NCBI GenBank assembly: GCA_035235625.1
Contig: CP141142.1
Location: 11,624,995 to 11,688,994, forward strand
Reading direction: 5' to 3'
From: Saururus chinensis
Taxonomy: Eukaryota > Streptophyta > Magnoliopsida > Piperales > Saururaceae
DNA: 64,000 bases
Shown: piece by piece, positions 11,960 through 23,606 of the stretch
How the letters are laid out: each line of letters begins with the position of its first letter
How positions within the stretch are numbered: the stretch's first letter is position 1
Program-made: the position numbers and the translations under genes
Notes under the pieces: generated by a model
What the model saw: only the letters and a program-made list of their open reading frames with translations
Told to the model about the DNA's origin: nothing
Databases searched by the model: none

Positions 11960-12721
11960 GTGTATGGGAGCACACGACATAGGCAGTAGAAGCAGGCTGG
12001 GATAGTGGACAACCAAGTCTACCTGGGTGATGGACAGCCTAGGCCGCCCCTTGGGCGCGGATGGATGTTGGGAGTAGCATTGGAGAGGTTCCGGATGGAT
12101 ACTCGCCTTGCGGAGAAGGCCGAGGAGGAGTCCCTGCGTGGGTAGGACTATAGGTGGCAAGCTGGGCACCACAACCCCTTAGGGATGGACTCCTAAGGTG
12201 GCTAGGACTCATGTTTGCAAAGCAGCCCCACTCCTAGCTCGAGTAGGAGTGAAGGCAGCAGGACGCTGGACTCCTAGTCGAAGACAGACTCCTTTGGTTT
12301 CCTGATTTGGACTAAGGCGGCTGGCTAAGGTGGAGAGAGCTGTTCAGGGTGAGACTCCTTGTATGGGTGGGTTTGTATGTTCTACTAGCATAAGGACCGG
12401 CCAAGGCTGAGTCTATATAAGGGATAGTGCAGGGCAGCCATGGCTGATAGACACATTGTGATTGCAAACCAGAGTGCTCTCAAAGAGAGAGTGCTGCGGC
12501 CTGGTTGATCAGCCCTTGCTCTCTCCGTGGCATCGTATTCTGATGGATAGTGATACATAGCACTGGGCAGAGTTCCTTTGCACCAGAGAAGGATTTGTTG
12601 GCTGATTGCTTGTTCCCTTGTGTATATGAGTGGGAAGGTCGCGAGACATTGGCTGCTGGCTGCACGGTGTAGTTAGACCATCACGAGTGCTGACGCTAGG
12701 CAAAGCTTCGTTCCTGTGACA
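11960..12721 (+). repeat. LTR fragment nested in MULE
   Basis: From the CAGTAG near 11982 to TCCTGTGACA at 12721 this tracks the solo LTR at 35226-36090 closely (shared GGATGGATGTTGGGAG, ACTCGCCTTGCGGA, TATATAAGG, CTGCACGGTGTAGT versus CTGCGCGGTGTAGT). The 3' end is intact (CTGTGACA). The 5' end is degraded or missing and no target duplication could be paired, so it is a truncated or rearranged solo LTR. It sits just upstream of the DUF1985 segment and probably broke that gene's first exon. Confidence 0.7.
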
Positions 12722-12741
12722 GCGAGTCCATCATCATCTCC

Positions 12742-13270
12742 ATGCCATTGTTGGATGTTCTCATTGGTGAGTGTTGGGATGAATCACAGGAGGTCTTCAA
12801 CATAAGGGGCAAAAGACTACCCCTTAATGTGGATGAAGTGACTATGATCACGGGTTTGAGGGGAAAAGGGAACCCGTGTAAACTGGAAAGTAGTGAGGGG
12901 GAGGCTGCCCAAGGCAAGGGGCAATTCTATAAGAAGTTATTCCAAGGGAAGTTGCTGGAGAAGATAGGAATTGAAGAAATGTTGAAAGAAGTGCCTGCCG
13001 AAACACAGATTGTTTCAGATCAAGACTTAGCACAGTTGGCTATCGTGCACATGGGTGTCCTCGTGTTATTTACACAGAGCAACAGAGCTGTATCCCCAGC
13101 TCTGTGTGATTACATAGATGACCTATCGGTCGTGGGGAGCTACAATTGGGCTGGCTCCGTACATGATATGCTGATGAGAGGCATATCAACAGCCCACCAG
13201 AACATCATGAACAAATAGGATGAGCATTCTGCCACGGCCAGAATTCTCGTTGGGGCTTCATTAGTGCTCC
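12742..13270 (+). pseudogene. DUF1985-type domain of MULE-encoded protein
   Basis: The open frame starts MPLLDVLIGECWDESQEVFN and continues with PLNVDEVTMITGLRGKGNPC and MLMRGISTAHQNIMNK. A short further segment (GASLVLQ) ends at a GT donor at 13271. An acceptor at 13610 (TTTGCCAG) opens VWFYEHTSIW, the typical next block of this family. The pattern of F-x-I-x-GKRLPL...EV-x-x-ITGL is that of DUF1985, found in plant Ulp1-like MULE proteins and in VANC anti-silencing factors. A stop precedes the splice region and the LTR insertion upstream removed the start, so this copy is disrupted. Confidence 0.75.
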
Positions 13271-13599
13271 AGGTAATGCTCGTATGTTATATATCATGCT
13301 AACGACCATTAGCATCTCTCTAATAACACGACATGTTTACACACACATGTATATTGTGGTATCGCTCACACGATACGGAGTTGATCATGTTATCAGACAT
13401 ACGCCATATAACATACACGTAGACCTATCATGATCTCTGTAACATGTCTAAGTGTAATATCGTGGATCGGTCATTACACAATGCGTAAGTATCATGTCAT
13501 AGGAATCATGATGTGGATCCAAGCATATTATCAGTAACACGACTAAGTTGTCTTGCTTAGGATACTGACCATTTACACTACTGACCATTATCTTTTGTA

Positions 13600-15200
13600 T
13601 TGTTTGCCAGGTATGGTTTTATGAGCATACCTCCATATGGGCTCCCAGTGGTTCTCCATGCAGCCCGAGGTGCAAGAGGTGGCCCGGATTTACCCAACTT
13701 TTGAGCGACGTGGAGAAGGCCAATAAACTTGACCTAGCTGACGAAAAGTGGATGAAGAAGATTCCTATCACCGGATGATGAAGTGGTGCAAGGAGGTCTT
13801 CATGCGGCCGAAGCCAGATTCACAAATTATAATGCGAATCACACCAATTGCCGAAGAGGCGCACTTGATGGATGGACGATGGGCTACCCCAAAGGCTAAG
13901 TAGTTGGGTACGCAACATTTCCGGCCAATGAGATCCACCCACGCCCTCCACGGTGAGACGTCGGGGCATGTACATTCTGGCCAGGATGTCATTGGATCAT
14001 TCGTAATGCAAGTTGATGTCATGATGGGAATTTGTAATGTTATTTTGGAGAAGGTTGTTCTCTATGGTGAGAGGGGATGGAACACGGAGCGAGTTGAGGC
14101 TGCACTCCAGCGTGTTAAGAACGATCTTGAGGTGGCAACTAGCCTCATAGAATAGATGCAGCCCCCCAAAGAACCGGAGATAGAACAGCCGCATGAACCC
14201 CTTCAACCGGAGGTCGCCCAAGCATCAACCCATCCTCTAAGAACCAGAGGATCACCGTCGGTTCGTTTAAAAGCAAGAACTACAAAATCTAGAGAAGCTC
14301 GCCAACCATCAGCTCCTATCCCTCAACCGGTGGACGAGGGATTCATTTTGAGTAAGTAGGACATTTTAATGTGTAGTGTTTCGTCAGGGGATATTCGTGT
14401 AATCGAGTACATGATAGACTAAACAATCGAGTATTAAAAAAGATGGTTCCATTATAATCGTGTCATCGATCACACAATCATTGAAACAATCGTTACTTTT
14501 GAAAACAATCTGGTTGTGGTCGTGTGATTGTTAGCATGATTAGTGCTCTTTTTGTTTTTTCATCAATACGATATGCAGTTTCATCATGTTTTGTAAAAGA
14601 CGATTGGCGTGCATAGCATTTGTTTACTAACATGATTGCTTACTTCTTAATATAGAGAAACGACAACCGCAAGCTGCCACCAAACCCAAGAAGAAGACTG
14701 GTCTAAAGTTGCAAAGGACCATAATAACTAGATTTTTAACAAAGCTAAATGCAAAATTCTTGGAACAACCATGGGAGGTGGTGGAACCACCCCGGGAGGT
14801 TGAAGAACAACCTTGGGATGTTGAAGAAGAACCCCGGGAAGTCATGTAATCGGACCTTCCCCGGGAGGCCGTGGAACCAAACTTTCCCCTGGAGGTCGTG
14901 GTGGGAAGTTAGCCAAGTTTGGACACATTGCCCAGTCTGCAATGCCTGTTGACGAAGTTCCTCTGGCATTGGTACCTGGCCCATGCAATATCCATCCAGC
15001 GCATCCAAAGTCTCCCACCCCGGAACTAGCTGTTTCAAATGTTGGCTCTAGTGGTAGCACTTTACCAGATACTCCTTTAGTAGATGTGGAAATAATGGAG
15101 AGTATCCGCAATGTGTTAGAGGTCGAAGATGATACTGCGAATAAGACGAATAAGGAGGGTACCATAATAAGGAGGAGCTCAGTATGCGGCTGAAGGACTA
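13600..15200 (+). pseudogene. Middle exons of the DUF1985/Ulp1 gene (degraded)
   Basis: After VWFYEHTSIW the plus-strand frame continues for about 60 codons and then breaks. Proline- and charge-rich pieces follow: 13904-14155, 14156-14359 (many P and Q) and 14749-15193 (VPLALVPGPCNIHPAHPKSP). Ulp1-type MULE proteins have a low-complexity linker between DUF1985 and the protease domain, which fits. Introns between these pieces carry the palindromic motif described separately. Exact exon boundaries could not be fixed. Confidence 0.45.
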
Positions 15201-15213
15201 TCTTGATACATAG

Positions 15214-16215
15214 TTGGTGTTCCACATGGAGCTTCAGAAGGAGGTAGATAAGGACATTATCACGGAATTTCTGTCGAACCCATACAAGTTGTGGCCCATT
15301 GAAACACTCATCTACACCGACTATCTATCTTTGTTAAAGCAGGAGTGCATAACGAATGAGGTAATCTTGTTTCATTGCTCATATGTTTTAACCTTTATCG
15401 TGTTATCAATCAAATGATTGAATAACTGACAAAGATTTACAATTAATTATCGTTTCCCTAATTCGCTAAGTTTTGACTTTAATGGCTGAAGTATAACTAG
15501 CGTTATAATTAATACATGACTTGTAAATGCGTCATGTTATCATGCATACGATATAATAACTTATCGTGTAAAAGATTTCATGATCTGTCGACTATCGTGT
15601 CATTACTAACACGTTTGGTTTTGTGTAGGTCATATACGTCTTCTTCCAACTTCTTAATGAATGAAATTTGAGAAATCTAGGCAGGTACCCCAACTATTTT
15701 TTTGGTAAGTTCGCCATTCAACACTATTTTAACAGCACGGCCGAAGGGCCGGCGTAGAAAGAGGGCATACTCGTTGGCATAATGTTGAGAGGCCTGAATG
15801 TTAACATGGAGAGCGGTTTCATTCCTATCTACGTCACGGGCCACTTTCTCTTGCTTATTGTCCACTATAGGGAGAAGTGATTTAGATGGTACAATCCCCT
15901 AAAGGGTGACCACAGTCACCACTTTGCAGTGGCAGACAGTGTTAGAAAACATGTTGCCAATGGAATGAAGAAGGCTTTTAAGATAAAGGGTGCTCGACAG
16001 TGGCCAATGACTAAGATCAACAAATACCCGTACCTGGAAATAAATGAAGATTGTGGTTTGTACCTCATGTACTACGTAGCGAAGCAAGAAGGGGATGTCC
16101 ATCTACCTGATTTTAGACAACTCGAGATAGCTGGCTTGGTCAGGCTGCAGATCTGTGCTGCTATTCTTCGGGCCAGAATCGACGAGGAATTCGATCTAGA
16201 TAATAATGAATTGTA
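15214..16215 (+). pseudogene. Ulp1/SENP-like C48 cysteine protease domain
   Basis: Segments in order: TEFLSNPYKLWPIETLIYTD, an intron (donor after 15360, acceptor TTGTGTAG at 15630), then TGHFLLLIVHYREK carrying the probable catalytic His, then NPLKGDHSHHFAVADSVRKH, and EINEDCGLYLMYYVAKQEGD with the catalytic Cys in the DCG signature. The frame ends at 16215. C48 proteases cleave SUMO-type conjugates in eukaryotic cells; the role in transposons is unknown. At least one in-frame stop (after HYREK) and a degraded stretch around 15660-15760 show the copy is inactive. Confidence 0.75.
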
Positions 16216-16219
16216 ATTA

Positions 16220-17440
16220 GACAATAGACTTTTTTCACTCTTCTATTAACTGACAAATTTCTTATTTTTTGACCCCTTATTTTATAACTATCCACTGGAA
16301 TAGAAATACATGTTGTTATCATGTTTGTATTTACACGGGGTCGCTTTCAGCCAAATGACATTGGAATTACACCACTCACTGAACACGTTCCAGTTATAAG
16401 CAGCCTCCATAGGTCAAGGACAATCGCGTATAACGGGTTACATGATTGGACAATGGTGATATAGCTATGTCATGGAGGTTCCGTTGAGGTGCAGACGATC
16501 CTCCTCTCTTTCGGGTCCTCCCCTTGAATTCGGTATGCCCATGGGTCACCATTATATTTATAGGTAGGGTGGGATTGTTCTGAAGTGTCGGCTTATGGAA
16601 GTTATTGAAACCCCGAAACTTGTGCTAATTGTTCGGAATTACCGCACGAGCATTTAAGGGAATCACAAAAAATTATGGCGACTCTTCGGGAATAGATTAC
16701 TTAGATGAACGATGGTCTCTTAGGTCATGTTATCATGCAAACTGCGTCATCCTCTGATATCATGTTATACATGATTGCGCTGCCAGTCATGTGTTCTAAT
16801 TTACAATCCATTCGATTATGTGTTAGTAAGCAAATGATTGTTTCGTAAATACTTGGGGACACCTAGTCGGTGGTGTTGTCATGTATTTGATAAAACAATG
16901 TGTACCAAAGTCGGGTTCCAGAACATGCGATAATTGTTACTTATATTTAGATATTCATAACCTTAGTTCATGCTACCAAAAATAATATTATTCACAGAAT
17001 GGATCATTGAGGATGTTGATGACAGATAGGGTGTGAATGCGATGGATCATTGGAGACATTGATATATCGTCGTCTAGTAAATTGTGCCCACCATCGGATA
17101 TAGGTGAGGACCGTATCCGATGGAGGGCCGATTCACTAGCCACCGCTATAGCAATATCCCGTATGATTTGTCTCTGCGAAGAACATCACTATGATAGCAA
17201 TCTCCCTGCAAACTCCTTAGATATACTGCAATACAACGGAATCTTACTGTGTTTTAGCCAGATGCAATGGCACGAACCATTTGAGACATTGCAATAATGC
17301 CTAGTCGCGTTCTTCCCCCCCAAATCCAGGTGAGTACCATATCTGACGGGGGGAAGATACACCATTAGGCACAAAAGCAATCTACGGAATAATCTGTCTT
17401 GGTGCCGACGTTTAGTGGGTGAGCGTTCTGCAAAACCTAA
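16220..17440. other. MULE intergenic region, no gene recognised
   Basis: This lies between the Ulp1 gene end and the TA repeat. An open frame at 17037-17297 has no recognisable motif. A few weak copies of the palindrome half-site occur (TCATGTTATCATGC near 16726). Confidence 0.4.
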
Positions 17441-17442
17441 CC

Positions 17443-17445
<3 letters not shown>

Positions 17446-17536
<91 letters not shown>
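17446..17536. repeat. (TA)n microsatellite
   Basis: About 91 bp of uninterrupted TA dinucleotides inside the MULE, between its two convergent genes. It is likely to be length-polymorphic. Confidence 0.97.
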
Positions 17537-17538
<2 letters not shown>

Positions 17539-17949
17539 TAGGGTGAGAGGGTTACGAACGATCAGGTTATGGAAGGTATTGATGCAGCGAACATTGCGGT
17601 GCTGCTTCAGGAATGATGCCTCGAGAATTGGGTTGTTATTATAATGAAATTGTCATGTGTTCGAACACACGATATGACCAATATCGTGTAAGCAATGGAC
17701 ACTCTTTGACAACTTGATTTTATCGTGTAATTAGTAACATGTAACCCCTTTTGGTCGTGTTGTTGATTACACGATACAAATATACAGTATACCCTATGTA
17801 CAACAATTCATGTTTTAGGAACACATTAATTATATATTACGTGTTGTTGATAACACGATACATATACAAAAATTTCAGCTGAAGAACAGGGGTGGAAAAG
17901 GTAAGCCTGATCGATGTTCCCTTCCTTACGGTATTTGCATACTCTATTA

Positions 17950-20589
17950 TTTGACCTCCTTCGTCTTGTCGTTGGGACATCTGCCACATTGGGAGGCCCC
18001 CCATGTGTGTTGGTACATTATTTGCGGTTGTGACCCAACTGACCGCATGCTCCACATTTTCGTGGGGCATTATGAGGCGGTTGTGACTCTATCCGATTTT
18101 TTCATGGACACCCCTACTGCTTTTGAGGGATAGGTAGGCTGAATGTAGGCATAACTCCAGCTGGTGCCCACTAGTGCCTATCCTTCGTTAGGTGTAAGGG
18201 CTCTTGATAGGTTAGTTTATATATTTCAGTAGAGTACCATCTTTCATAGTACTCAAACACATATAAGTGTCTATTATCGATTGCTGCAATTGCATGCTTG
18301 CATGGTAGACCCAGATGTTGAAACTTTCCACATATGTAGGTATGATCAACCAATTTTACCACATCTTGTGAAGAAAATATCACGAGTATGGGTGCATGAT
18401 AAGCGACTCTATCGTGTTCTTGATTACACAATGTATCATACAATCATGACGGATACATGATAAATGAAAATAACGTGTTTAAACTAACATGATATGAAGC
18501 CTCACGCATAAATGAACACACGCTATGTACATCATCGTATGAATGCAATGTACCTGGTGATATAGTGAGTTAACTGGAATTCATACATTGACACAGGCAA
18601 TACAATCACATTCCTTGCTTCTTCTCGCCTATTTTCAATGTGTTTTTGGGCAAATGGAGTTAACTCTTCCATCATATCCGTCCGTCCGACGTTTTCAAAT
18701 AATGCCATCGTGTGCTCCCTCGTGTGCTCAATTAAACGAGTTATAGGCATCAATTTGGCTTTTTTTAACATTACATTTGTACTTTTAGACTTATTTGAGC
18801 TGAGGGTCCCATATCTTTTCCCTATAAATGATACATTGGCCTAGTGCTCTGAACCTATCATATTTAGCCAGGCATATGCTTCCGGATTATGTTCTTTAAT
18901 GCTGTTCATTGTTTCATCGTACACATTCTTTCTGAACGTTTCGGCTGCAATGTGGAGCTGAATCTTTAGGTAGTTGTCCTTGAATCTGTTTAGCATATTT
19001 GTTGCCATGTGACAGATGCAATATTTGTGGTGTGTAGATGGGAAAAATTTCTTCACAACATTTTCCAATCCCTTATGTCTATCAGAAATGATTGTATCCA
19101 ACTCGGTTGGAGGATAAGAGAATAGATAATTTCTAAGCAACTCAAGAAACCAGCACCAAGTTTTCTCGCATTCATTCTCAACCATTGCAAATGTAACACA
19201 CAACATATTATTGTTCCCATCCAGTGCAGTTGCTATCAATAGCTATCTAGGTTACTTTCCTTTCAAGAAAGTTGCATCAATTGTTAGCAACAACCTCAGT
19301 GTTGTTATGAAAGCTCTCACAACGGGGCTAAGCATCTAGAATACTCTTTTAAAATTGTACCCACCCATTGGTCTGGGAATATCACATGATCTCACTGGCA
19401 CAACTACACTTCTCGAATTTATATATTCTATCTGCCTACCATAAACAGGAAGTAAGCGGTAGGATTCGTCTGGGTCCTTGTCTATTAAATCAGTCAGAGT
19501 TTTACCTGCACAACCGAATACAATTTAGTAAAGGTTATATGACAATGGCTTACATCGTGTTCCCGATTGCACGGCATTTTATGTTTTTGTGTGATCGGAA
19601 TCCATACACGGTGACTGGTCCTGTTTATGGTAACACAATATTGATGTATGTTGTGTGAGTGCAAATTCTGACTATAGTTTAAGCATGTAAACAATAACAC
19701 TCTAGGCTAACATATCGTGACACTAAATCAACACTTCAATTATTCTCATGCATTACCTACGCGCTAACATTTCTTGTAGTTCGCAGTTATGCCCTAGTGC
19801 ATCGAAATATAACTTGCTATGCTCTTAGGTGTAATGTCCACCGAGTTTTTAAACAGTCCATAACATTTTCTCACAATCCAAAGGTGCAATGCTAGGTGAT
19901 GGTTAGTTGACTTCCTTTGGGTTCCACATGAATGAGTCAGCACTATCGTGATAGTCACATGATCTCCTATATTTGAAGCCCTTATGTACCAGTTGCAAGA
20001 ATCATTGGAGTACTTTGCGGCATACATATTCCAGTTTTCATCCACAACATGATATGTGAAATTCGCCTTTAGTACATGAGTGGAAGTTGACAATTTCAAA
20101 GGTGAACTGAGTTTCATTGAATCCGGTATAAAATCCGACATTAGAGCTGGGATGAGCCATTACGACTAGTGATTTAGCTCTATTGACTGTTTGGTTCCTT
20201 TCTATGGAGGGCGATGATGATTTATCACCGTTGTCAGACTCTTTTATCTCGGCATACAATGATAACACCTCCTTATTTGCCTTCTTATGAATGGAGAGCA
20301 TTGATTGGAGGTCCTCATTGTCTTGTAATTCATATATCATGGATAATTGGGAGGATGAAATTAAATACTTCAAACTAATATTACCATTGATGGAAAGTTG
20401 TGCTTTGACTTGCCCCAACAGCTCGCCGAAGCTCCTCGATGGATGAATGTTCATCAATTGTGTCATTCGACTAATATACATGCCATCATTGCCTACCTTT
20501 CTGTTATAATGGATGCAAATACCGATCCTATCTATGATTGGTGTAAAAGAAGGATCGTTTCTATGAAATGCAGCCTTTGGAGCACTCAC
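17950..20589 (-). pseudogene. mudrA: mudrA-type MULE transposase
   Basis: Read on the minus strand. An N-terminal PB1-like domain lies at 20142-20589 (start MSAPKAAFHRNDPSF). The plant MuDR zinc-ribbon/DNA-binding region is at 19794-20141 (blocks LKANFTYHVVDENWNMYAAK, CNWYIRAS). The MULE catalytic core is at 18841-19500, with TIDATFLKGK (first Asp), ISDRHKGLENVV (second Asp) and CICHMATNM. A SWIM zinc finger is at 18171-18400 (ICGKFQHLGLPCKHA). A final zinc knuckle KCGACGQLGHNRK is near 18040. The SWIM finger has lost its first Cys (Tyr instead), and stops interrupt the core (after KRVF) and the knuckle. The transposase would bind the TIRs and move the element; this copy cannot. Confidence 0.85.
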
Positions 20590-20789
20590 ATAGCGTTTGC
20601 GGTGTCAAAAAATACTTTTTTCTTGTTCATCGACGCTCGCCGGTGAGTCACCGCTGGTCAGCTCCTGCCGGCGAGTTCCATTCGTCACCGATGATTCCTA
20701 GCACACTGGAATGGCACAACACTATTTCGGTGTTCATTTATTACTCTCTACTTTAAAACATGATATAGTAGAAACCTAAGGGTAATTTG

Positions 20790-20921
20790 GTCCATAAATA
20801 GGTAATATGACATTTCCATTTAAAATCCATGGAATATGAAATTTTTCATTCTTCGCCAGGGAATATGGGAAAAGCTCTTTTTAAAAACCAAATGTAGCTA
20901 TTAATTTAGTATAGAGGGAGT
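20790..20921 (-). repeat. Right terminal inverted repeat of MULE
   Basis: Inverse match to 11327-11455, ending AGGGAGT at 20921. An unrelated host-like exon begins only 45 bp beyond it, so the element inserted into what was an intron next to a splice donor. Confidence 0.8.
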
Positions 20922-20966
20922 AACAACATAGACACGATGTGGATATAGGAAAGAGATGGTCATTAC

Positions 20967-21153
20967 CTTCATCCCTCCAATTGCAGAGCCAATCGGTACC
21001 CCACATTTTACCTTGTCCAAACTCTTGCTGAACCTCTTTTGTCATTCCCCCATCTGCCAATGCTTTCTTACCAGCCGTCAGTAGATAACGCTTAGAAAGT
21101 TTTGGCGCAACCCATCCCTCTGAGGAGAAAGATTTAATTTCTCCTGCAATCCT
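20967..21153 (-). pseudogene. Unidentified host-like exon (187 bp)
   Basis: Open for 62 codons between a strong acceptor (pyrimidine-rich, TTGTTCAG|AGG) and a donor (GATGAAG|GTAATG). It encodes blocks RIAGEIKSFSSEGWVAPKLS and DGGMTKEVQQEFGQGKMWG. The composition (balanced, many Lys/Gly/Trp, no low complexity) and the clean splice sites indicate a real exon. I do not recognise the family. It is not part of RBR, of mudrA or of either flanking retroelement. A second possible exon lies 90 bp upstream (about 21237-21300, AGRTVNVAVEPTKEIK), preceded by TTATTACAG, but it has no clear donor. Confidence 0.55.
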
Positions 21154-21159
21154 CTGAAC

Positions 21160-21776
21160 AAACAGAAGGCTAAAATAAGAGAACTAGGCCATGAAAATAT
21201 GTTTCAACCCAACTAGATGGAGAAAAATAATTTAGTATATGTTTTTAATTTCTTTTGTTGGTTCCACAGCGACATTCACAGTTCTTCCTGCAACTGTAAT
21301 AAACAATTCATATATCAAACAAAACACACAGTTCTTAAGTAGACAAGTCACTTGCAAGTGTACCCATTCAATAAAAAAAGATGAAAGAGGCTTTACATTA
21401 AAAAAAAGCTGCAATGTTCTATAAGTCAACAACATGCAAAGTTCGCAGTGTAACATGTAAAATACTTCAAAAATAAGAATGCCAATATTCTATCACGAAA
21501 ACACTGTTGTCAGCTATTTCAAATATTACACCAGATTAATAGAACGAAGTGGCGTCATGAATATATGATTATGCAATCCTCAAAATGTAAACCAGAGTAG
21601 TGTAACCGCAAGGAGGTATTGCGTGCAGTGTTACTCATAAAATTATTACAGTCATAAAAGCAAAATGAGTTTGATCGTTTGAGTGATGACTGGTCATTGA
21701 AAGAAAGAACACAAATTACTATAAGTTAAACAAAAGGTTAGCCAATGCCAATTTGAACTGCAAATTAGAGCACAAC
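21160..21776. other. Short intronic/noncoding spacer
   Basis: Between the unidentified exon and the gypsy element. Apart from the possible exon at about 21237-21300, nothing is recognised. The last five bases (ACAAC, 21772-21776) are the gypsy target duplication. Confidence 0.4.
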
Positions 21777-22317
21777 TGATGCAGTAGAATCACAGAAAGC
21801 AACAAGAACAGGAGTAAAGCTTGAATGGAAGAAGAACGGGAATGATTATGCAATCCAAACTGAGCACACAAATCCAAACAGGAAAACTCAGGAGAATGAA
21901 AGAAGAACAGGAGTCTTTCTATTCAGATTTTTGGAATTACAGTAATAAAACTTGAATCCACAAGCCGATGGTTACAAATTGGAAAGAAAAAAAAATAATT
22001 ACAGATTGAATCCACAACCTTTGCTCAAATCCATGAGCATTACAGAGATAGGAAAAATTTCTGAAACATCTTTCTTTTGCCAAATTCCAATCCTTCAGCC
22101 TGTCTTCTATTTTTCTTCTTATTCCCTCTTCCTCTCCCAAAGGATTCCTTACAAACTGTGAGTTAAGACCAGATTGCCCCTCCCATTTCCCTTTGCCTAG
22201 AGACAGCTTCCAGAAGCTGGATAGATTTGCCCCTATTAGCCTTTAGACAGGTTGGCACACATGTGGCAAGGGTAGCACTATCCTAAGCATGAGAAAAATG
22301 AGAGACTCTCTACAACA
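21777..22317 (-). repeat. 3' LTR of gypsy element
   Basis: Starts TGATGCAGTAGAATCACA and ends GACTCTCTACAACA on the plus strand (541 bp). It matches 27176-27684 over its length with indels of about 30 bp in total, so the insertion is not recent. Confidence 0.9.
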
Positions 22318-22357
22318 GTCCCTCCCTCCCAAAGTAGTCGCCCTTGAGCAAGAGAGG

Positions 22358-23538
22358 TTATGTACAAGCAGTTACCAGTGGAATTGGACCATAATAAGTT
22401 GACAAATCTAAAACATTGAAGGTTTTAGAGATGTTTAAGTGAGCAGGGAGGTCGACCATATATGCATTGTCATTAATGCATTGTAAAATTTGATATGGGC
22501 CTATCTTCTGAGGGGTGAGCTTGTTGTGGCGGCCAACTGGGAGCATTTCCTTCCGTAGGAAGACTATAACATAATCCCCCACTTGAAACCTCTTGGGCCT
22601 CCTTTTGTTATTGGCTGTGGCCTTGTATTGGGCTGTGACATCCATCATGTGCTGCCAGACTGTTTGGTGGACTGAAATGATGTCTTGGACAGCTTTGAAG
22701 ACATTGCTTGACTCCCCCACTTGTCTAGGCAGCTGGATCAAATCCAAAGTATGGTGAGGAAAGAAGCCATATAGGATCTTAAATGGTGTTTTGCTAGCGG
22801 ATTTGTTTGGGATAGAGTTATAGGCAAACTCAGTTTGTGCAAGAACCAAATCCCATTGTTTAGAAGCAGCCCCCATGAGACTTCTCAGCAAATTTCTTAA
22901 GGTACGATTGACCACTTTGATTTGGCCATCACTTTGGGGGTGGCAAGTGTTGTTGAATTGAAGAGAAGTACCCAATCATTTCTAAATAAACCTCCAAAAA
23001 TGACTTAGACACTTCCTATCCCTATCCGATGTAATTGTCTCTGGTAACCCATGAACTCTAACTATTTCTTTAAAGAATAGGGAAGCCACATATGAAGCAT
23101 TGGATGCCTTCTTACAAGGCACAAAGTGAGCCATCTTGGAGAATCTACCCACCACTACAAAGATTGAATCCACCCTCTTTTGAGTTCTAGGCAATCTTAG
23201 GACAAAATCCATAAAGATATCATCCTAAGGCCTATAGGGAATTGGTAGAGGAGTGTAGGGGGTTAGGAGGTTCCTTTGGCTTGTTGACAAGTATAACATT
23301 ACTGAATAAACTATTGGACATCCTTTGAAAGAGTGGGCCAATGATACTTTTCTTTGAGAAGAGTCATAGTCTTGTACTTGCCAAAGTGTCCCTCTAGTCC
23401 TCCGCTATGCAACTCCTTAATAAGTTGTTGATGGATGGAAGAGGAGGGGATACATAGATGATTACCTTTGTAGAAATAATGTTCCTCAAGGTGGTACTCT
23501 TGAATCGGGTGTTTACTTTGAGAGTACAACTCCCACAT
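22358..23538 (-). pseudogene. Gypsy integrase
   Basis: The zinc-binding HHCC region is at 23311-23538 (LHSGGLEGHFGKYKTM) and continues to CYTCQQAKG after a stop. The catalytic core is at 22982-23212 ([11 protein letters not shown] with the first Asp, [13 protein letters not shown] with the second). The C-terminal part is at 22358-22975, where the usual DGQTEVVNR reads DGQIKVVNR, so the catalytic Glu is replaced by Lys. Stops separate the three blocks. The C-terminus (LTPQKIGPYQILQCINDNAY) is GPY-like. No clear chromodomain is seen before the stop. Confidence 0.85.
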
Positions 23539-23606
23539 AGCCCTCAGCTCCTTTACACAATCAAATCACAAATGTTCAATTCTCAAAGTGGAAAGAAGGG
23601 CGCTCT

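Larger units (their letters stand above)
13353..19575. repeat. Dispersed palindromic motif ATCGTGT-N8-ACACGAT
   Basis: Imperfect copies of a roughly 22-bp palindrome recur through noncoding parts of the MULE: 13353-13375, 14393-14415, 14457-14478, 14520-14540, 15397-15419, 15532-15552, 15563-15584, 15594-15615, 17653-17673, 17722-17743, 17755-17776, 17838-17860, 18411-18432, 18472-18493 and 19554-19575. The best copy is TCGTGT-TGTTGATT-ACACGATA at 17755. Spacers are usually 8 bp and often resemble TTGATT or TTACTA. All copies lie in introns or between the two genes. I noticed none outside the element, though this was a visual search. Confidence 0.7.
11327..20921. mobile_element. 9.6-kb MULE with DUF1985/Ulp1 gene and mudrA
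   Basis: The outer ends are inverted copies over about 125-130 bp: left ACTCCCTTTGTTTAATATTA, right end reversed ACTCCCTCTATACTAAATTA. Shared blocks follow in the same order (AAAAGAG, CCATATT, CCTGGC, TTTAAATGGAAAT). Inside are a plus-strand gene with DUF1985 and Ulp1/C48 protease segments (12.7-16.2 kb) and a minus-strand mudrA transposase (about 17.95-20.59 kb). This is the arrangement of Ulp1-carrying (KI-type) MULEs. Flanking 9-mers (AAAACTAAT / AACAACATA) do not match well, so no convincing target duplication remains. All genes carry stops, so the copy looks dead. Confidence 0.85.

Noticed and set aside
20038-20646. Plus-strand open frames opposite mudrA (20398-20756)
   Set aside because: They are antisense to the PB1-like N-terminus of the transposase and have no motif.
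11318-20930. A 9-bp target duplication for the MULE
   Set aside because: The flanking 9-mers (AAAACTAAT and AACAACATA) share only about half their positions at any sensible boundary.
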